A DNA stretch of 64,000 bases from NCBI RefSeq assembly GCF_000981585.1, contig NZ_LN831776.1, positions 573,001-637,000 on the forward strand. Direction: 5' to 3'. This document shows positions 16,898 to 25,093 of the stretch, piece by piece (position 1 is the first letter of the stretch; each line of letters opens with the position of its first letter). The DNA is from Paenibacillus riograndensis SBR5. GTDB lineage: Bacteria; Bacillota; Bacilli; Paenibacillales; Paenibacillaceae. Position numbers and translations under genes: made by a program. The notes under the pieces are model-generated. The model was not told the DNA's origin. It ran no database searches and saw only the letters and a list, made by a program, of their open reading frames with translations.

Positions 16898-17338
16898 ATG
16901 GATAACAGAGAGCTGGAGCAGACGATCATCAAGACGCTGGATGACAACAAGTTCGGGTCCTTCGGCACGATAGAAGCCGGCAACAAACCTAAGGTGCGTT
17001 ATATGGCGGTATTTCATGACGGACTTCAGATTTATTTGGCTACCAACCGCAAAACACATAAGGTAGAGGAGCTGCGGAATAATCCGAATGCTTTTCTGCT
17101 GCTTGGATATGAACAGGGCGGCGGCAAGGATGTGCTTGAAATCGAAGCCACCGTTGCCGTGACTAAAAATGAAGGCCTCCGTTCCCAAGTATGGAACACA
17201 GAGCTGGAGAAATGGTTCAAGGGTCCCGATGACCCCGACTATGTGATCCTTGAGCTGCAGCCGACGCGAATTGAGTATATGGGCAAGGACCAGCAGCATG
17301 GGGTCTGGGAAGGTTCGGCCGCTGTTTCCGGCAAATAG
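16898..17338 (+). CDS. Pyridoxamine-5'-phosphate-oxidase-like general stress protein
   Basis: A 146-residue single-domain split-barrel flavin-binding protein of the general-stress-protein-26 type (LDDNKFGSFGTIEAGNKPKVRYMAVFHDGLQIYLATNRKTHKVEELRNNPNAFLLL). I place the start at ATG 16898, 11 nt after AAGGAG; ATG 16889 is only 2 nt from it. The family binds FMN, FAD or F420, and the Bacillus members are stress-induced; the true substrate is unknown. Upstream, GTTTAT-N16-GGGTGT (16822-16849) loosely resembles a sigma-B promoter. Confidence 0.85.
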   Translation: MDNRELEQTIIKTLDDNKFGSFGTIEAGNKPKVRYMAVFHDGLQIYLATNRKTHKVEELRNNPNAFLLLGYEQGGGKDVLEIEATVAVTKNEGLRSQVWNTELEKWFKGPDDPDYVILELQPTRIEYMGKDQQHGVWEGSAAVSGK

Positions 17339-17396
17339 GGAAAGAAAGTGAACGAACCCCTTATTTATGGTTAACACCCTCTTCGGGGTACCTTAT

Positions 17397-17435
17397 AGCC
17401 ATCTTTGGACCTCACGGTTCCGGGATGGCTTTTTT
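17397..17435 (+). terminator. Terminator after the stress protein gene
   Basis: AGCCATC pairs with GATGGCT around a loop and is followed by six T. Confidence 0.85.
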
Positions 17436-17861
17436 AGCGTTTAGGAAATTAGGTCATTGATATAGGCGGTGCAGGAGGACTAGGTGGTCAACAACGTATG
17501 TCCTAACCTCAGCTTCTGGGCCAGGGGTGTGCACGCTTTGAATTGTTATTCCCCGCCAGGGCGATTTTGTTCCTGGATCGGAACGGGAATGGGGCCCCCT
17601 TGTCCGGCTGATTTACTTATCGGGCCGTGGCTGGCTTACGGGAAATCATGGTATACTTGCGCTGCAGTAGCCGGGAATATTCATTCCCGGGTCCGCAACT
17701 GGTGTTCTGTGCCGTCCCGGGGATTTCTTGTTGAACTTGTTGAACAAGAAATTATTCGCAGGAAAGCCTGCATCGTAAGCATAAGCTGTTTGGAATCCTA
17801 CCGCCAGGAGCGGTATAAATTATTAGGAGAAACATAAGATACCCGGCAGGCGAAAACTGAA
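17436..17861. other. Gene-free stretch
   Basis: Contains an open frame of 117 codons (17484-17837), but its composition (Cys/Trp/Pro-rich, low resemblance to proteins) and the lack of a Shine-Dalgarno make it unlikely to be real. I see no other structure here. Confidence 0.5.
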
Positions 17862-17900
17862 GGCTCCCAAAGGATGTCGGAGCCATTTTTTGCTTTTTCC
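17862..17900 (+). terminator. Hairpin with T-run before the response regulator
   Basis: GGCTCC pairs with GGAGCC, followed by ATTTTTTGCTTTTT. It ends about 25 bp before the regulator start codon, so it would terminate upstream transcription or act as an attenuator of the operon. Confidence 0.6.
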
Positions 17901-17926
17901 AGAATCACGGAAAGGATTTGACTTAT

Positions 17927-18601
17927 ATGAGTGTTACCTTGCTGTATGTTGAAGATGACCGGGAGATCGGAAGCGCCGTTTCCGCCGATCTGCGGGAGCG
18001 GGAATATGCTGTCCGCTGGCTGGAGAGCGGGGAGGGTGCTGTAGAGGCTGCGGCAGGCTGCCAGCTGGTCATTCTGGATGTCATGCTGCCCGGGCTGGAT
18101 GGTTTCACTGTCGGCCAGCGGCTGAAGCGGGCGTATCCGAACCTGCCGATCCTGATGCTGTCCGCGCGGACATCCATCGATGACAAGCTTCAGGGCTTGG
18201 AGTTCGCCGATGATTATCTGACTAAGCCTTTTCACCCGGATGAGCTGGCGGCGCGGATCGAAGTACTGTTAAGACGGACGGGCGCTGTCCTGTCCATCCC
18301 GTTGAAGCTGAAGCATCTGATGGTGTACGAAGGGGACAACCGGATTATAGAGGCAGCCAGCGGCAAAGAAATTTTGCTTACCGGCAAGCAGTTTCAGATC
18401 TTCTCCTATCTGCTGCGCCATCTCGGCCAGATACTGACGAAGGAGCAGATCTATGAGGCGGTCTGGGGAGAAAGCTACATAGAAGGCGACAAGACGCTGA
18501 TGGTACATATCCGGTATCTGCGTGAGAAGCTAGAGCTTGATCCGGCTGCTCCGGAGATTATTGAGACAGTCCGGGGAATCGGCTACCGGGTGAGAGCATG
18601 A
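17927..18601 (+). CDS. OmpR-family response regulator of peptide-resistance operon
   Basis: A 224-residue regulator with a receiver domain (acidic pair near residue 10, D51 in VILDVMLPG, K in YLTKPF) and an OmpR winged helix (ILLTGKQFQIFSYLLRHLGQ, VHIRYLREKLE, RGIGYRVR). ATG 17927 lies 10 nt after AAAGGA; an upstream in-frame TTG is too close to it. The stop overlaps the kinase ATG. The genes downstream encode a LanFEG-like exporter, so the regulator probably induces that exporter in response to an antimicrobial peptide, as in SpaRK, NsrRK or CprRK systems. Confidence 0.93.
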   Translation: MSVTLLYVEDDREIGSAVSADLREREYAVRWLESGEGAVEAAAGCQLVILDVMLPGLDGFTVGQRLKRAYPNLPILMLSARTSIDDKLQGLEFADDYLTKPFHPDELAARIEVLLRRTGAVLSIPLKLKHLMVYEGDNRIIEAASGKEILLTGKQFQIFSYLLRHLGQILTKEQIYEAVWGESYIEGDKTLMVHIRYLREKLELDPAAPEIIETVRGIGYRVRA

Positions 18602-20028
18602 GACAACCGGGTTCTTTACGCAAGCTGCACGCTTCACTCCTCTCACGTTACCTGCTGATTATTATTACGGCGCTGCTGTTCATTCCCGCTGTGCTGGTGA
18701 TCATTCCACTGACTCTGAATACGGTGCAGGAAGGTGTGCCGAAGGAATATGAGAAGTATCAAGACATTTCGGAACTGGAAAAAATCTGGCATAAGGAAGC
18801 GGAAGGTCTGCTTGGCAGCTCCCCTGAGAGAATCAATAACCGGCTAAGGGCGTTAAGCTCCGCCTACAGCCTGGCTGCGATGTTTTGGGTGGATGGAGAG
18901 GGGCGAACCCGGCTGTCGCTGGAGTCTGCTGATCCGCAGCTTTGGCAGCAGAATGAACGGCGCCCTATCCCCCCGGTGTGGACCGCTGCACAGGCGATTT
19001 CCTTCATGAAAAAAAGCATGGCGTATAATCCAAAGCCAATGAATATTGTCGCTTTTGTGGGGGACCGTGCTGAAGCCGGAGAAGGTTTTATGGTCATGCA
19101 AATTCCCGACGCCCTCATAGAGCGGCATTATTTCGACGGTATGAGTTTAAGATTTACGCTGGTGATGTTTGTGCTTTTTACAGGCTTCATGGTTGTTTCC
19201 CTGCTGTTCTTTATCCAGATCCGCAAAAGACTGCTGCGGCTGGAGACGGCCATGGCCTTCACCGGAAAAGACGGTGTGCCGCAATTGATTGATCCGGGCA
19301 AGCCCGATGAGATTGGCCGTCTGGAGACGGCCTTTAATACCATGGTAACCGAGCTTGCCGCCAGCCGGGCGCGTGAAGCGGAGGAAGAGGGGCTGCGGAA
19401 GCGTCTTGTCTCCGATCTGTCGCATGATCTGCGGACCCCCCTCACTGTGATCCGCAGCCACCTGCATATTCTTGGCAAGGAGCAGCTGAGCGGGCGGGGG
19501 CAGGAATCCCTGAAACTGATGGATGAACGGATTGAAAACCTCGGTGTGCTGATCGAAAATCTGCTGTCCTACAATCTGCTCAGCAGCGGACGGATGACCC
19601 TGAAACCGGAGCGCAAGGACATCCTGCGTCTGCTCAGGGAAAGTGCTGCGGCGTGGTATCCGCTGTGGGAGAAGGAAGGGTTCCGGATTGAGATTGATCT
19701 GGAGGGGGAGCCGCTGTATTGGAACGTGGATGAAAGTTGGTTCCGCCGCATCCTGGATAATCTGTTCCAGAATATAGTCCGCCATGCGCGGAGCGGACTA
19801 TACGTGGGAGTGGCCGTGGAGGACAGGGAGGGCGAACGCGTCATCGTCATCCGCGACCACGGCCAGGGCTTGGGCAGCGGCTCCGAGTCCAAAGGGGCAG
19901 GCCTGGGCTTATCGATTGTTGATCTGCTGCTGAAGCGGATGGAGCTGGGATGGAAGGTGGACAGCACCAAGCAAGGCACTACTATAGTTATCCTAAGTTT
20001 GCCGCATGGAAATTTAAACAAAATTTAA
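18598..20028 (+). CDS. Sensor histidine kinase of peptide-resistance operon
   Basis: A 476-residue kinase. TM1 is at about residues 17-40, an extracellular domain of about 145 residues follows, TM2 at about 185-207, then HAMP, HisKA with H276 (VSDLSHDLRTPLTVIRSH) and HATPase_c (FQNIVRHA N-box, RDHGQGLG, GAGLGLSIV). The sizeable extracellular domain suggests direct ligand sensing, unlike the BceS type with a small loop. The start overlaps the regulator stop (ATGA). The ATPase gene of the exporter follows about 60 bp later. Confidence 0.92.
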   Translation: MRQPGSLRKLHASLLSRYLLIIITALLFIPAVLVIIPLTLNTVQEGVPKEYEKYQDISELEKIWHKEAEGLLGSSPERINNRLRALSSAYSLAAMFWVDGEGRTRLSLESADPQLWQQNERRPIPPVWTAAQAISFMKKSMAYNPKPMNIVAFVGDRAEAGEGFMVMQIPDALIERHYFDGMSLRFTLVMFVLFTGFMVVSLLFFIQIRKRLLRLETAMAFTGKDGVPQLIDPGKPDEIGRLETAFNTMVTELAASRAREAEEEGLRKRLVSDLSHDLRTPLTVIRSHLHILGKEQLSGRGQESLKLMDERIENLGVLIENLLSYNLLSSGRMTLKPERKDILRLLRESAAAWYPLWEKEGFRIEIDLEGEPLYWNVDESWFRRILDNLFQNIVRHARSGLYVGVAVEDREGERVIVIRDHGQGLGSGSESKGAGLGLSIVDLLLKRMELGWKVDSTKQGTTIVILSLPHGNLNKI

Positions 20029-20087
20029 ACTTGGCTGCGCCGTGCTTTTAACCTTGGAACGATATGCTGGTTACCGAGGTGAAGAAA

Positions 20088-21002
20088 ATGACGGAAACAG
20101 TGATAGAAACGAGAGATTTATTGAAGGAATACCGTGGCCGGGCTGCGGTGGAGCAATTGAATCTGAATATAGGCAAAGGGGAAATCTACGGCTTCCTTGG
20201 GCCTAACGGTGCGGGCAAAACAACCACCATCCGCATGCTGCTGGGGCTGATTAAGCCGACTTCGGGAAGCATTAACATTTTCGGCCAGGATCTGAAACGG
20301 AATAAGCTGCAAATCCTGCGGAAAGTCGGTTCGCTTGTAGAATCGCCTTCCTATTACGGGCATTTGAGCGCCTTGGATAATCTGGAGGCAATCCGCCGCA
20401 TTCTGGATGTGCCAAAGTCCCGAATCGCTGAAGTGCTTGAGATTGTATCCTTAACAGGTGAAGAAAAGCGTCCGGTGAAGGGCTTCTCCCTGGGTATGAA
20501 GCAGCGGCTTGGCATCGCCGCCGCACTGCTCGGCAGCCCCGAGCTGCTGATTCTGGACGAGCCTACCAACGGACTGGACCCGTCAGGCATTCAGGAGATC
20601 CGCTCGCTGATTAAGCGGCTGCCCGTGGAAGAGGGGATTACGGTTCTGGTATCCAGCCATCTCCTTAGTGAAATTGAGCAGATGGCTGGAACGGTCGGCA
20701 TTATCCGTGCCGGCAGGATGGTGTATCAGGACACGATCGCCCAACTGCAGCAGCAGGCGGCCGGAGATTTGCGCCTTGCCGTTTCAGAGCCGGAAGAAGC
20801 GCTGATTCTGGCCAACCGGAGGGGCTGCGGAGGCACATTGCAGGAAGGACGCATCACCCTGCCCCGGATGAGCGATGTCCGGGTGGCGCTATTGATCAAG
20901 GAGCTGGTCGAAAACGGCCATGCCATCTACCGCGTGGAGGAACACAGACAATCGCTGGAGGAATTTTTCCTTCAGGTCGTCGAAGGAGGCCAATCCGTAT
21001 GA
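20088..21002 (+). CDS. LanF/CprA/BcrA-like ABC ATPase
   Basis: A 304-residue ATPase with Walker A GPNGAGKTT, signature FSLGMKQR and Walker B LLILDEPTNGLDP. At the Q-loop position it has E85 (VGSLVESPSYYGHLS) instead of Gln, the E-loop typical of lantibiotic self-protection and bacitracin-type exporters. GAGGTGA supports ATG 20088 rather than the upstream ATG at 20064. The stop overlaps the first permease start. With its two permeases it should expel an antimicrobial peptide from the membrane. Confidence 0.9.
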   Translation: MTETVIETRDLLKEYRGRAAVEQLNLNIGKGEIYGFLGPNGAGKTTTIRMLLGLIKPTSGSINIFGQDLKRNKLQILRKVGSLVESPSYYGHLSALDNLEAIRRILDVPKSRIAEVLEIVSLTGEEKRPVKGFSLGMKQRLGIAAALLGSPELLILDEPTNGLDPSGIQEIRSLIKRLPVEEGITVLVSSHLLSEIEQMAGTVGIIRAGRMVYQDTIAQLQQQAAGDLRLAVSEPEEALILANRRGCGGTLQEGRITLPRMSDVRVALLIKELVENGHAIYRVEEHRQSLEEFFLQVVEGGQSV

Positions 21003-21715
21003 TGTGGCGTTCGCTCTCGGCGGATTGGCTGAAAATCCGCGGCAAGGGCTTATGGTTCCTGGTCTTCCTCGGCCCGTTGGGACTCCTTGCCATGCAGGGG
21101 CTGAACTTCGGCATGCGCTATGATTATCTGACAGGAGAGTATCAATCCGACCTGTGGGGCGGACTGCTGTCTAACCTGGCCGACTTTGTGCCCGTGGCGC
21201 TGTATCTGGGAGGAACGCTGGTCTGCTCGCTGCTGGCGAATGTGGAGCATCAGATGAGCTCCTGGAAGCAGCTGCTGGCCCTGCCCATCTCCCGGACCGC
21301 AGTATTCATGGCTAAGCTGCTGATCTGTCTGCTGCTTGTCGCCGTCTCCTGCGCGCTCTTGTCTGCAGGAACGGTAGTTTTGGGTCTGCTGCTTGGTTTT
21401 GGTTCACAGCCGGTTCCCTATGCGGATGTGCTGCGGATTGGCTTTGCTTCTTATGCCGCTGCACTTCCTGTGATTGCTCTGCAGCTGTGGCTCTCCCTGT
21501 CGAGCCGCAACCAGACGCTGCCTGTATCGCTTGGCCTGACCTTGTCACTGTTGAGCCTCTTCTCGACGTTCCTGTCCGAATGGGTTCCTTTGTCCTGGCC
21601 TGCCCTCGCCTGGAGTACTTCACGCCCTTGGCTGTTCAGCGGCGCGGGACTGCTGCTGGGTCTGCTCGTGCTGCTGCCTGGCGCTGTGCATTTTGCGCGA
21701 AAGGATGTGAACTGA
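20999..21715 (+). CDS. LanE/MutE-like ABC permease
   Basis: A 238-residue permease with about six membrane segments. It starts with a short cytoplasmic stretch (WRSLSADWLKIRGKGLWFLVFLGPLG) and contains the family motif EHQMSSWKQLLALPISRTAVFMAKLL, shared nearly word for word with the next gene. AAGGAGG lies 9 nt before ATG, and the start overlaps the ATPase stop. It lacks a large extracellular loop, which separates it from BceB-type permeases. Confidence 0.88.
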   Translation: MMWRSLSADWLKIRGKGLWFLVFLGPLGLLAMQGLNFGMRYDYLTGEYQSDLWGGLLSNLADFVPVALYLGGTLVCSLLANVEHQMSSWKQLLALPISRTAVFMAKLLICLLLVAVSCALLSAGTVVLGLLLGFGSQPVPYADVLRIGFASYAAALPVIALQLWLSLSSRNQTLPVSLGLTLSLLSLFSTFLSEWVPLSWPALAWSTSRPWLFSGAGLLLGLLVLLPGAVHFARKDVN

Positions 21716-21717
21716 CC

Positions 21718-22458
21718 ATGAGGAGCTTCTGGAGAGTTTTGTCCGCAGAAAGACTCAAAATGTCCAGATCTTATGTCTGGGTGCTGGTTATAGGGAGTCC
21801 GGCGGTGGCAATACCCATTGGAGCGCTTGCCAATATGCAGGAAGGGGGGCAGCCGGTTACCTGGGAAGTTCTGCTTAGTGTGATGTCGCTGTTTCATGCC
21901 ATGTTCTTTCTGCCGGTGCTGTCAGGGGTTTTTGCTGCGCTGATCTGCCGGGCAGAGCATGCCGACGGAGGCTGGAAACAGCTGCTGGCCCTGCCGGTTA
22001 CGCGAACTTCCGTATATCTTGCCAAATATACTATGATTATGGCGCTGCTGGCTGCTGTGCAGCTGCTGTTTTTTGCTGCGGTGCTTGGTGTAGGCGCGCT
22101 GCGTGGTGTAGATGTGCCGATTCCCTGGACGATGTTCCTTGCAAGCAGCTTCGGCGGCTGGCTGGCCTGCATGCCGCTGGCTGCGCTGCAGCTGGCGATA
22201 TCCCAGAGCTGGAGCAGCTTCGGGGCTCCGCTCGCGCTGAATGTGACCCTCACCATGCCGAATATGCTGATTGCCAATTCTAGCACCTATGGACCTTATG
22301 ATCCCTGGCTTCAGCCTATGCTGGCCATGTCTCCCTTTGGGGAGGACCGCTTTGGAGCTTTTAATTTACCGCTGGAGAGCTTGATGACCGTTGTACTGGG
22401 CAGTTTGATTTTATTTTTGGCCGTCGGCTTGCTCTCCTTCCGGCGTAAAGCTGTCTAA
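21718..22458 (+). CDS. LanG/MutG-like ABC permease
   Basis: A 246-residue paralogue of the preceding permease, with about six membrane helices and the matching motif EHADGGWKQLLALPVTRTSVYLAKYT. A much earlier in-frame start exists, but it would lie inside the previous gene; ATG 21718 follows the previous stop by 2 nt and has AAAGGATG upstream. The two permeases probably form a heterodimer, as LanE and LanG do. No clear terminator follows. Confidence 0.88.
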   Translation: MRSFWRVLSAERLKMSRSYVWVLVIGSPAVAIPIGALANMQEGGQPVTWEVLLSVMSLFHAMFFLPVLSGVFAALICRAEHADGGWKQLLALPVTRTSVYLAKYTMIMALLAAVQLLFFAAVLGVGALRGVDVPIPWTMFLASSFGGWLACMPLAALQLAISQSWSSFGAPLALNVTLTMPNMLIANSSTYGPYDPWLQPMLAMSPFGEDRFGAFNLPLESLMTVVLGSLILFLAVGLLSFRRKAV

Positions 22459-22506
22459 GCCTGACAACGCTGCTGCTTGCAACTCTTCCCATCCCCGTCT
22501 GTTCCA

Positions 22507-22556
22507 TGGACATCAGGTGAAGTTTTGTTATAATTAATCGTAGAAGCTTCGATTAA
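22507..22556 (+). promoter_or_regulatory. Promoter and inverted repeat upstream of the ArsR gene
   Basis: TGGACA (22507-22512), 16 bp, TATAAT (22529-22534), then the inverted repeat TTAATCG-N9-CGATTAA (22534-22556), which would cover the transcription start. The repeat differs from the ATATGA-type operators of the metal exporters below, so it may bind another protein. Confidence 0.5.
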
Positions 22557-22599
22557 CCGGGTGATGAAGCCGGGTGAACAGATGGAGGAGGGCGGGAGC

Positions 22600-22965
22600 A
22601 TGGAGCCAGCAGCACTGGAAGAATGCGACAATACATGCAATGGTTCGGAGCTGGAACCGGAATCTATGGCGTTGATCCTGCCTGACCGCGGGACAACGGA
22701 CAAAATGGCGGAGATGTTCAAAGCCTTGGGTGATCCAACAAGGGTACGGATGATTTATGCCCTGTCGCAAAGAGAGCTGTGTGTGCACGATTTGTCATCC
22801 ATCCTGGATATGGGGCAGTCGGCGGTATCCCACCAGCTCCGCTATTTGCGCAATCTGCGGATCGTGAAACGCCGCAAGGAAGGCAAAACCGTGTATTATT
22901 CGCTGAACGACACGCATGTGGAGCAGATTTTCCTGCAGACACATGAGCATATCCGGCATGAATAG
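22600..22965 (+). CDS. ArsR/SmtB-family metal-sensing repressor
   Basis: A 121-residue winged-helix repressor (MAEMFKALGDPTRVRMIYALSQRELCVHDLSSILDMGQSAVSHQLRYLRNLRIV). The C-terminal helix has D-x-H-x10-H-x2-H (DTHVEQIFLQTHEHIRH), the alpha-5 Zn(II) site of CzrA/SmtB. An N-terminal extension with two Cys (EECDNTC) plus ELCVHD at the alpha-3 helix suggests an additional alpha-3N-type site as in CadC/ZiaR. GGAGGAGGG supports ATG 22600 over an earlier GTG. The neighbouring CDF and CadA genes carry inverted-repeat operators suited to this family, so it is probably their repressor. Confidence 0.9.
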   Translation: MEPAALEECDNTCNGSELEPESMALILPDRGTTDKMAEMFKALGDPTRVRMIYALSQRELCVHDLSSILDMGQSAVSHQLRYLRNLRIVKRRKEGKTVYYSLNDTHVEQIFLQTHEHIRHE

Positions 22966-22971
22966 ATAAAG

Positions 22972-23040
22972 AAGGCTGCCCCCGATGGCTTGAGGGGCAG
23001 CCTTTGACAGTACAGGACAACCGGAGCTTGCCGGTTGTCC
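22972..23040. terminator. Two hairpins between convergent arsR and czcD genes
   Basis: AAGGCTGCCCC / GGGGCAGCCTT (22972-23004) and GGACAACCGG / CCGGTTGTCC with T5 (23015-23040) lie back to back. They terminate arsR and probably the convergent exporter gene as well. Confidence 0.75.
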
Positions 23041-23055
23041 ATTTTTATGTTAATG

Positions 23056-24144
23056 CTACACCCGCAGCTCCCCGTGTTTCAGGGAAGAATTCTCGATCTG
23101 CAGTGTTGTATGCTGTATCGCAAAATTATCCTCCACTACATTAATGGCCTGCTGGAGTATGCTATGGGGGTCAGCGTGATCCTTGATCAGCAGATGCCCG
23201 CTGAGTGCATCAAGTCCGGATGTGATGGTCCAGACATGCAGGTCATGGACACCTTCAACCCCGTCGATGCTCAATAAGGCTGCTTTGATATCATTGGTAT
23301 TGACGGAAACCGGCGTCCCCTCCATCAGAATATGGAAAGCCTGCTTCAGAACTCCCCAGGCGCCTCTAAGGATAAGCAGAGCTACCAGTACGCTAATAAT
23401 TGGATCGGCAACATACCAGGAGAACAAATTCATGATTAACCCTGCCAGCAGGGCGCCGACGGAGCCGAGGGCGTCACCCATGATATGCAGATAGGCGCTG
23501 CGTATGTTGATGTTGTCTTTGGCATCGCTTTTACGCATAAGAGACCAGGCGCTGATCAGATTAGCTAAAAGCCCTGCAGCCGCTATGATCATCATAGTGC
23601 CGCTTGCCACTGCCGGTGGTTCAAAAAACCGCTGCCAGGCCTCCCAGATAATGAATCCGGCAATCACAAACAGCGTAACACCGTTGAATAATGCAGCCAT
23701 AATTTCAAACCGGTAGTAGCCATATGAATTTTTCAATGAAGGCGGTTTGACGGCAAAAATCATTGCCACAAGACTTAAGGCCAACGAGGCAATGTCGCTC
23801 AGCATATGCCCGGAGTCCGAGAGCAGAGCCAGACTGCCGGTAACTAATCCGCCGAAGAATTCGAGGAACATAATGCCTCCGGTAATGATCAGGGCGATCA
23901 GCAGTCCCTTTTTGCTATTGGGCGCGTGGGAGTGTGTGTGGGAATGACCGGAATGGCTGTGTCCGTGCCCGTGCCCGTCATTATGTACATGCTTCTGCTT
24001 CCCACGGTGCTCGTTAAGCTCATGGTGCTCGTTATGCTTGTGTTGCTCGTGTTGCTCGTGTTGCTTGTGTTGCTCATTATGCTTGTGATGATCGTGTTGC
24101 TCATTAAGCTCGTGGGTATGCCCTTGACGGCTGTGTTTATTCAT
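23056..24144 (-). CDS. czcD: CDF-family Zn2+/Cd2+ efflux protein
   Basis: A 362-residue cation diffusion facilitator with six membrane helices and the tetrahedral site signatures HMLSD in TM2 (SDSGHMLSD) and HIMGD in TM5. The N-terminus is an unusually long His-rich stretch of about 75 residues with repeated EQHKQHEQHEQH units ending in GHGHGHSHSGHSHTHSH, which can gather metal. ATG 24144 with AAGGGG upstream is preferred over a frame opening 45 bp earlier. A consensus promoter with an ArsR-type operator lies just upstream, so expression should respond to Zn or Cd. Confidence 0.94.
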   Translation of the reverse strand: MNKHSRQGHTHELNEQHDHHKHNEQHKQHEQHEQHKHNEHHELNEHRGKQKHVHNDGHGHGHSHSGHSHTHSHAPNSKKGLLIALIITGGIMFLEFFGGLVTGSLALLSDSGHMLSDIASLALSLVAMIFAVKPPSLKNSYGYYRFEIMAALFNGVTLFVIAGFIIWEAWQRFFEPPAVASGTMMIIAAAGLLANLISAWSLMRKSDAKDNINIRSAYLHIMGDALGSVGALLAGLIMNLFSWYVADPIISVLVALLILRGAWGVLKQAFHILMEGTPVSVNTNDIKAALLSIDGVEGVHDLHVWTITSGLDALSGHLLIKDHADPHSILQQAINVVEDNFAIQHTTLQIENSSLKHGELRV

Positions 24145-24168
24145 AAAAATGACCCCTTTCCGTGAAAA

Positions 24169-24224
24169 AACATATGAATGATTGCTCATATGTTAATATT
24201 AAACGGGATGAAAGCAGATTTCAA
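24169..24224 (-). promoter_or_regulatory. Promoter and ArsR-type operator of czcD
   Basis: On the minus strand TTGAAA (24224-24219), 17 bp and TAATAT (24201-24196). The perfect inverted repeat AACATATGA-N8-TCATATGTT (24169-24194) follows, over the transcription start. The same repeat with the same 8-bp spacer precedes cadA. Confidence 0.8.
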
Positions 24225-24429
24225 GGGATAAATGGTCTGCAGCTGTAAGTTATTATAGCTCCGAGGGGTTTTCTTGTACGCGCGCGCTCTCTCTTAATAA
24301 TTATGAAGTCAGAGTCTTGCGGCGTAAAAGCCTTGCGACGTAAATTATCCTTCTCCTTCACGCGGAAACGTATACCTGTACGAGTTGAAGCGGACAAGCT
24401 GTGAGTGCATGGAACTTATTATGGTTATG

Positions 24430-24622
24430 GGGAAGGTGCTAAGTGGAAAAAGTATAACTAATTTCTCGAAATTCAGGGCTTTCAAAGGTTTTAGTGGGAA
24501 TTTGTTCACTTAATTCGAGACAATTACCTCCATGTGGGCATATTCGACCGGATTAGTGGTACTTTTTCCACCTAACTCCCATCGAGGGGACAGGCGAGAG
24601 GAATTAGTGATACTTTTTCCAA
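24430..24622. repeat. Dispersed AT-rich repeat array
   Basis: Four copies of the AGTGGAAAAAGTATAACTAA / TTAGTGGTACTTTTTCCACC motif in both orientations, about 60-70 bp apart. The stretch before it (24240-24430) holds CGCGCGCTCTCTCT and no supported gene. Confidence 0.7.
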
Positions 24623-24684
24623 CTATATAGAGTGAACTTAAGAATCCAACCCGATAGAGTGAACTTAAGAATCCAATCTGCAGC
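24623..24684. repeat. MITE end fragments in tandem
   Basis: CTATATAGAGTGAACTTAAG at 24623 is an end of the MITE-like family. A second, slightly truncated copy (GATAGAGTGAACTTAAGAAT) follows directly at 24652. The internal part is missing, so this is a remnant. From 24690 to 25000 I see no supported gene; a 98-codon minus-strand frame there lacks a ribosome site. Confidence 0.6.
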
Positions 24685-25010
24685 ATGGCGAACTTCTTGA
24701 TCCACTAGGCTTTTGTCCACTAGCCGGACATCATTCTTAAATTCAGCTTATATTACCTACTATTTGAGGAACCGGGGAGAGGGATTGTTGATACTTTTAC
24801 CAGCTAACCCGCGGTGCGCGAACAGGGGCTGCCTATGTTCATCATAACTACAGGGTGCTTCAGGAGCCAATGAATATGCAACGGGGGACAGTGATGGTTT
24901 CTGGTATAGAAGGGCTGCAGCCTGAAGACCCAATAAAGCTTCTACTTCAGTTCTGTGAGGCAGGGCAGCTCCTGCTGGTGAGTGAATTGGAAAACTATGC
25001 TGTTTTTGCA

Positions 25011-25077
25011 TTGACACTTCAAGATTGAGGGGCATATAATGTGTGTAAGTAAACATATGAACAAATACTCATATATA
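25011..25077 (+). promoter_or_regulatory. Promoter and ArsR-type operator of cadA
   Basis: TTGACA (25011-25016), 18 bp and TATAAT (25035-25040) form a consensus sigma-A promoter. The inverted repeat AACATATGA-N8-TCATATATA (25052-25077) lies at or just after the start site. It matches the czcD operator, indicating shared control by the ArsR repressor. Confidence 0.85.
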
Positions 25078-25093
25078 GGTTTGAACAAGGGAG

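Noticed and set aside
17484..17837. Open frame of 117 codons
   Set aside because: No ribosome site, odd composition, no recognisable motif.
24760..25056. Minus-strand frame of 98 codons
   Set aside because: Runs through the cadA promoter and operator; no motif.
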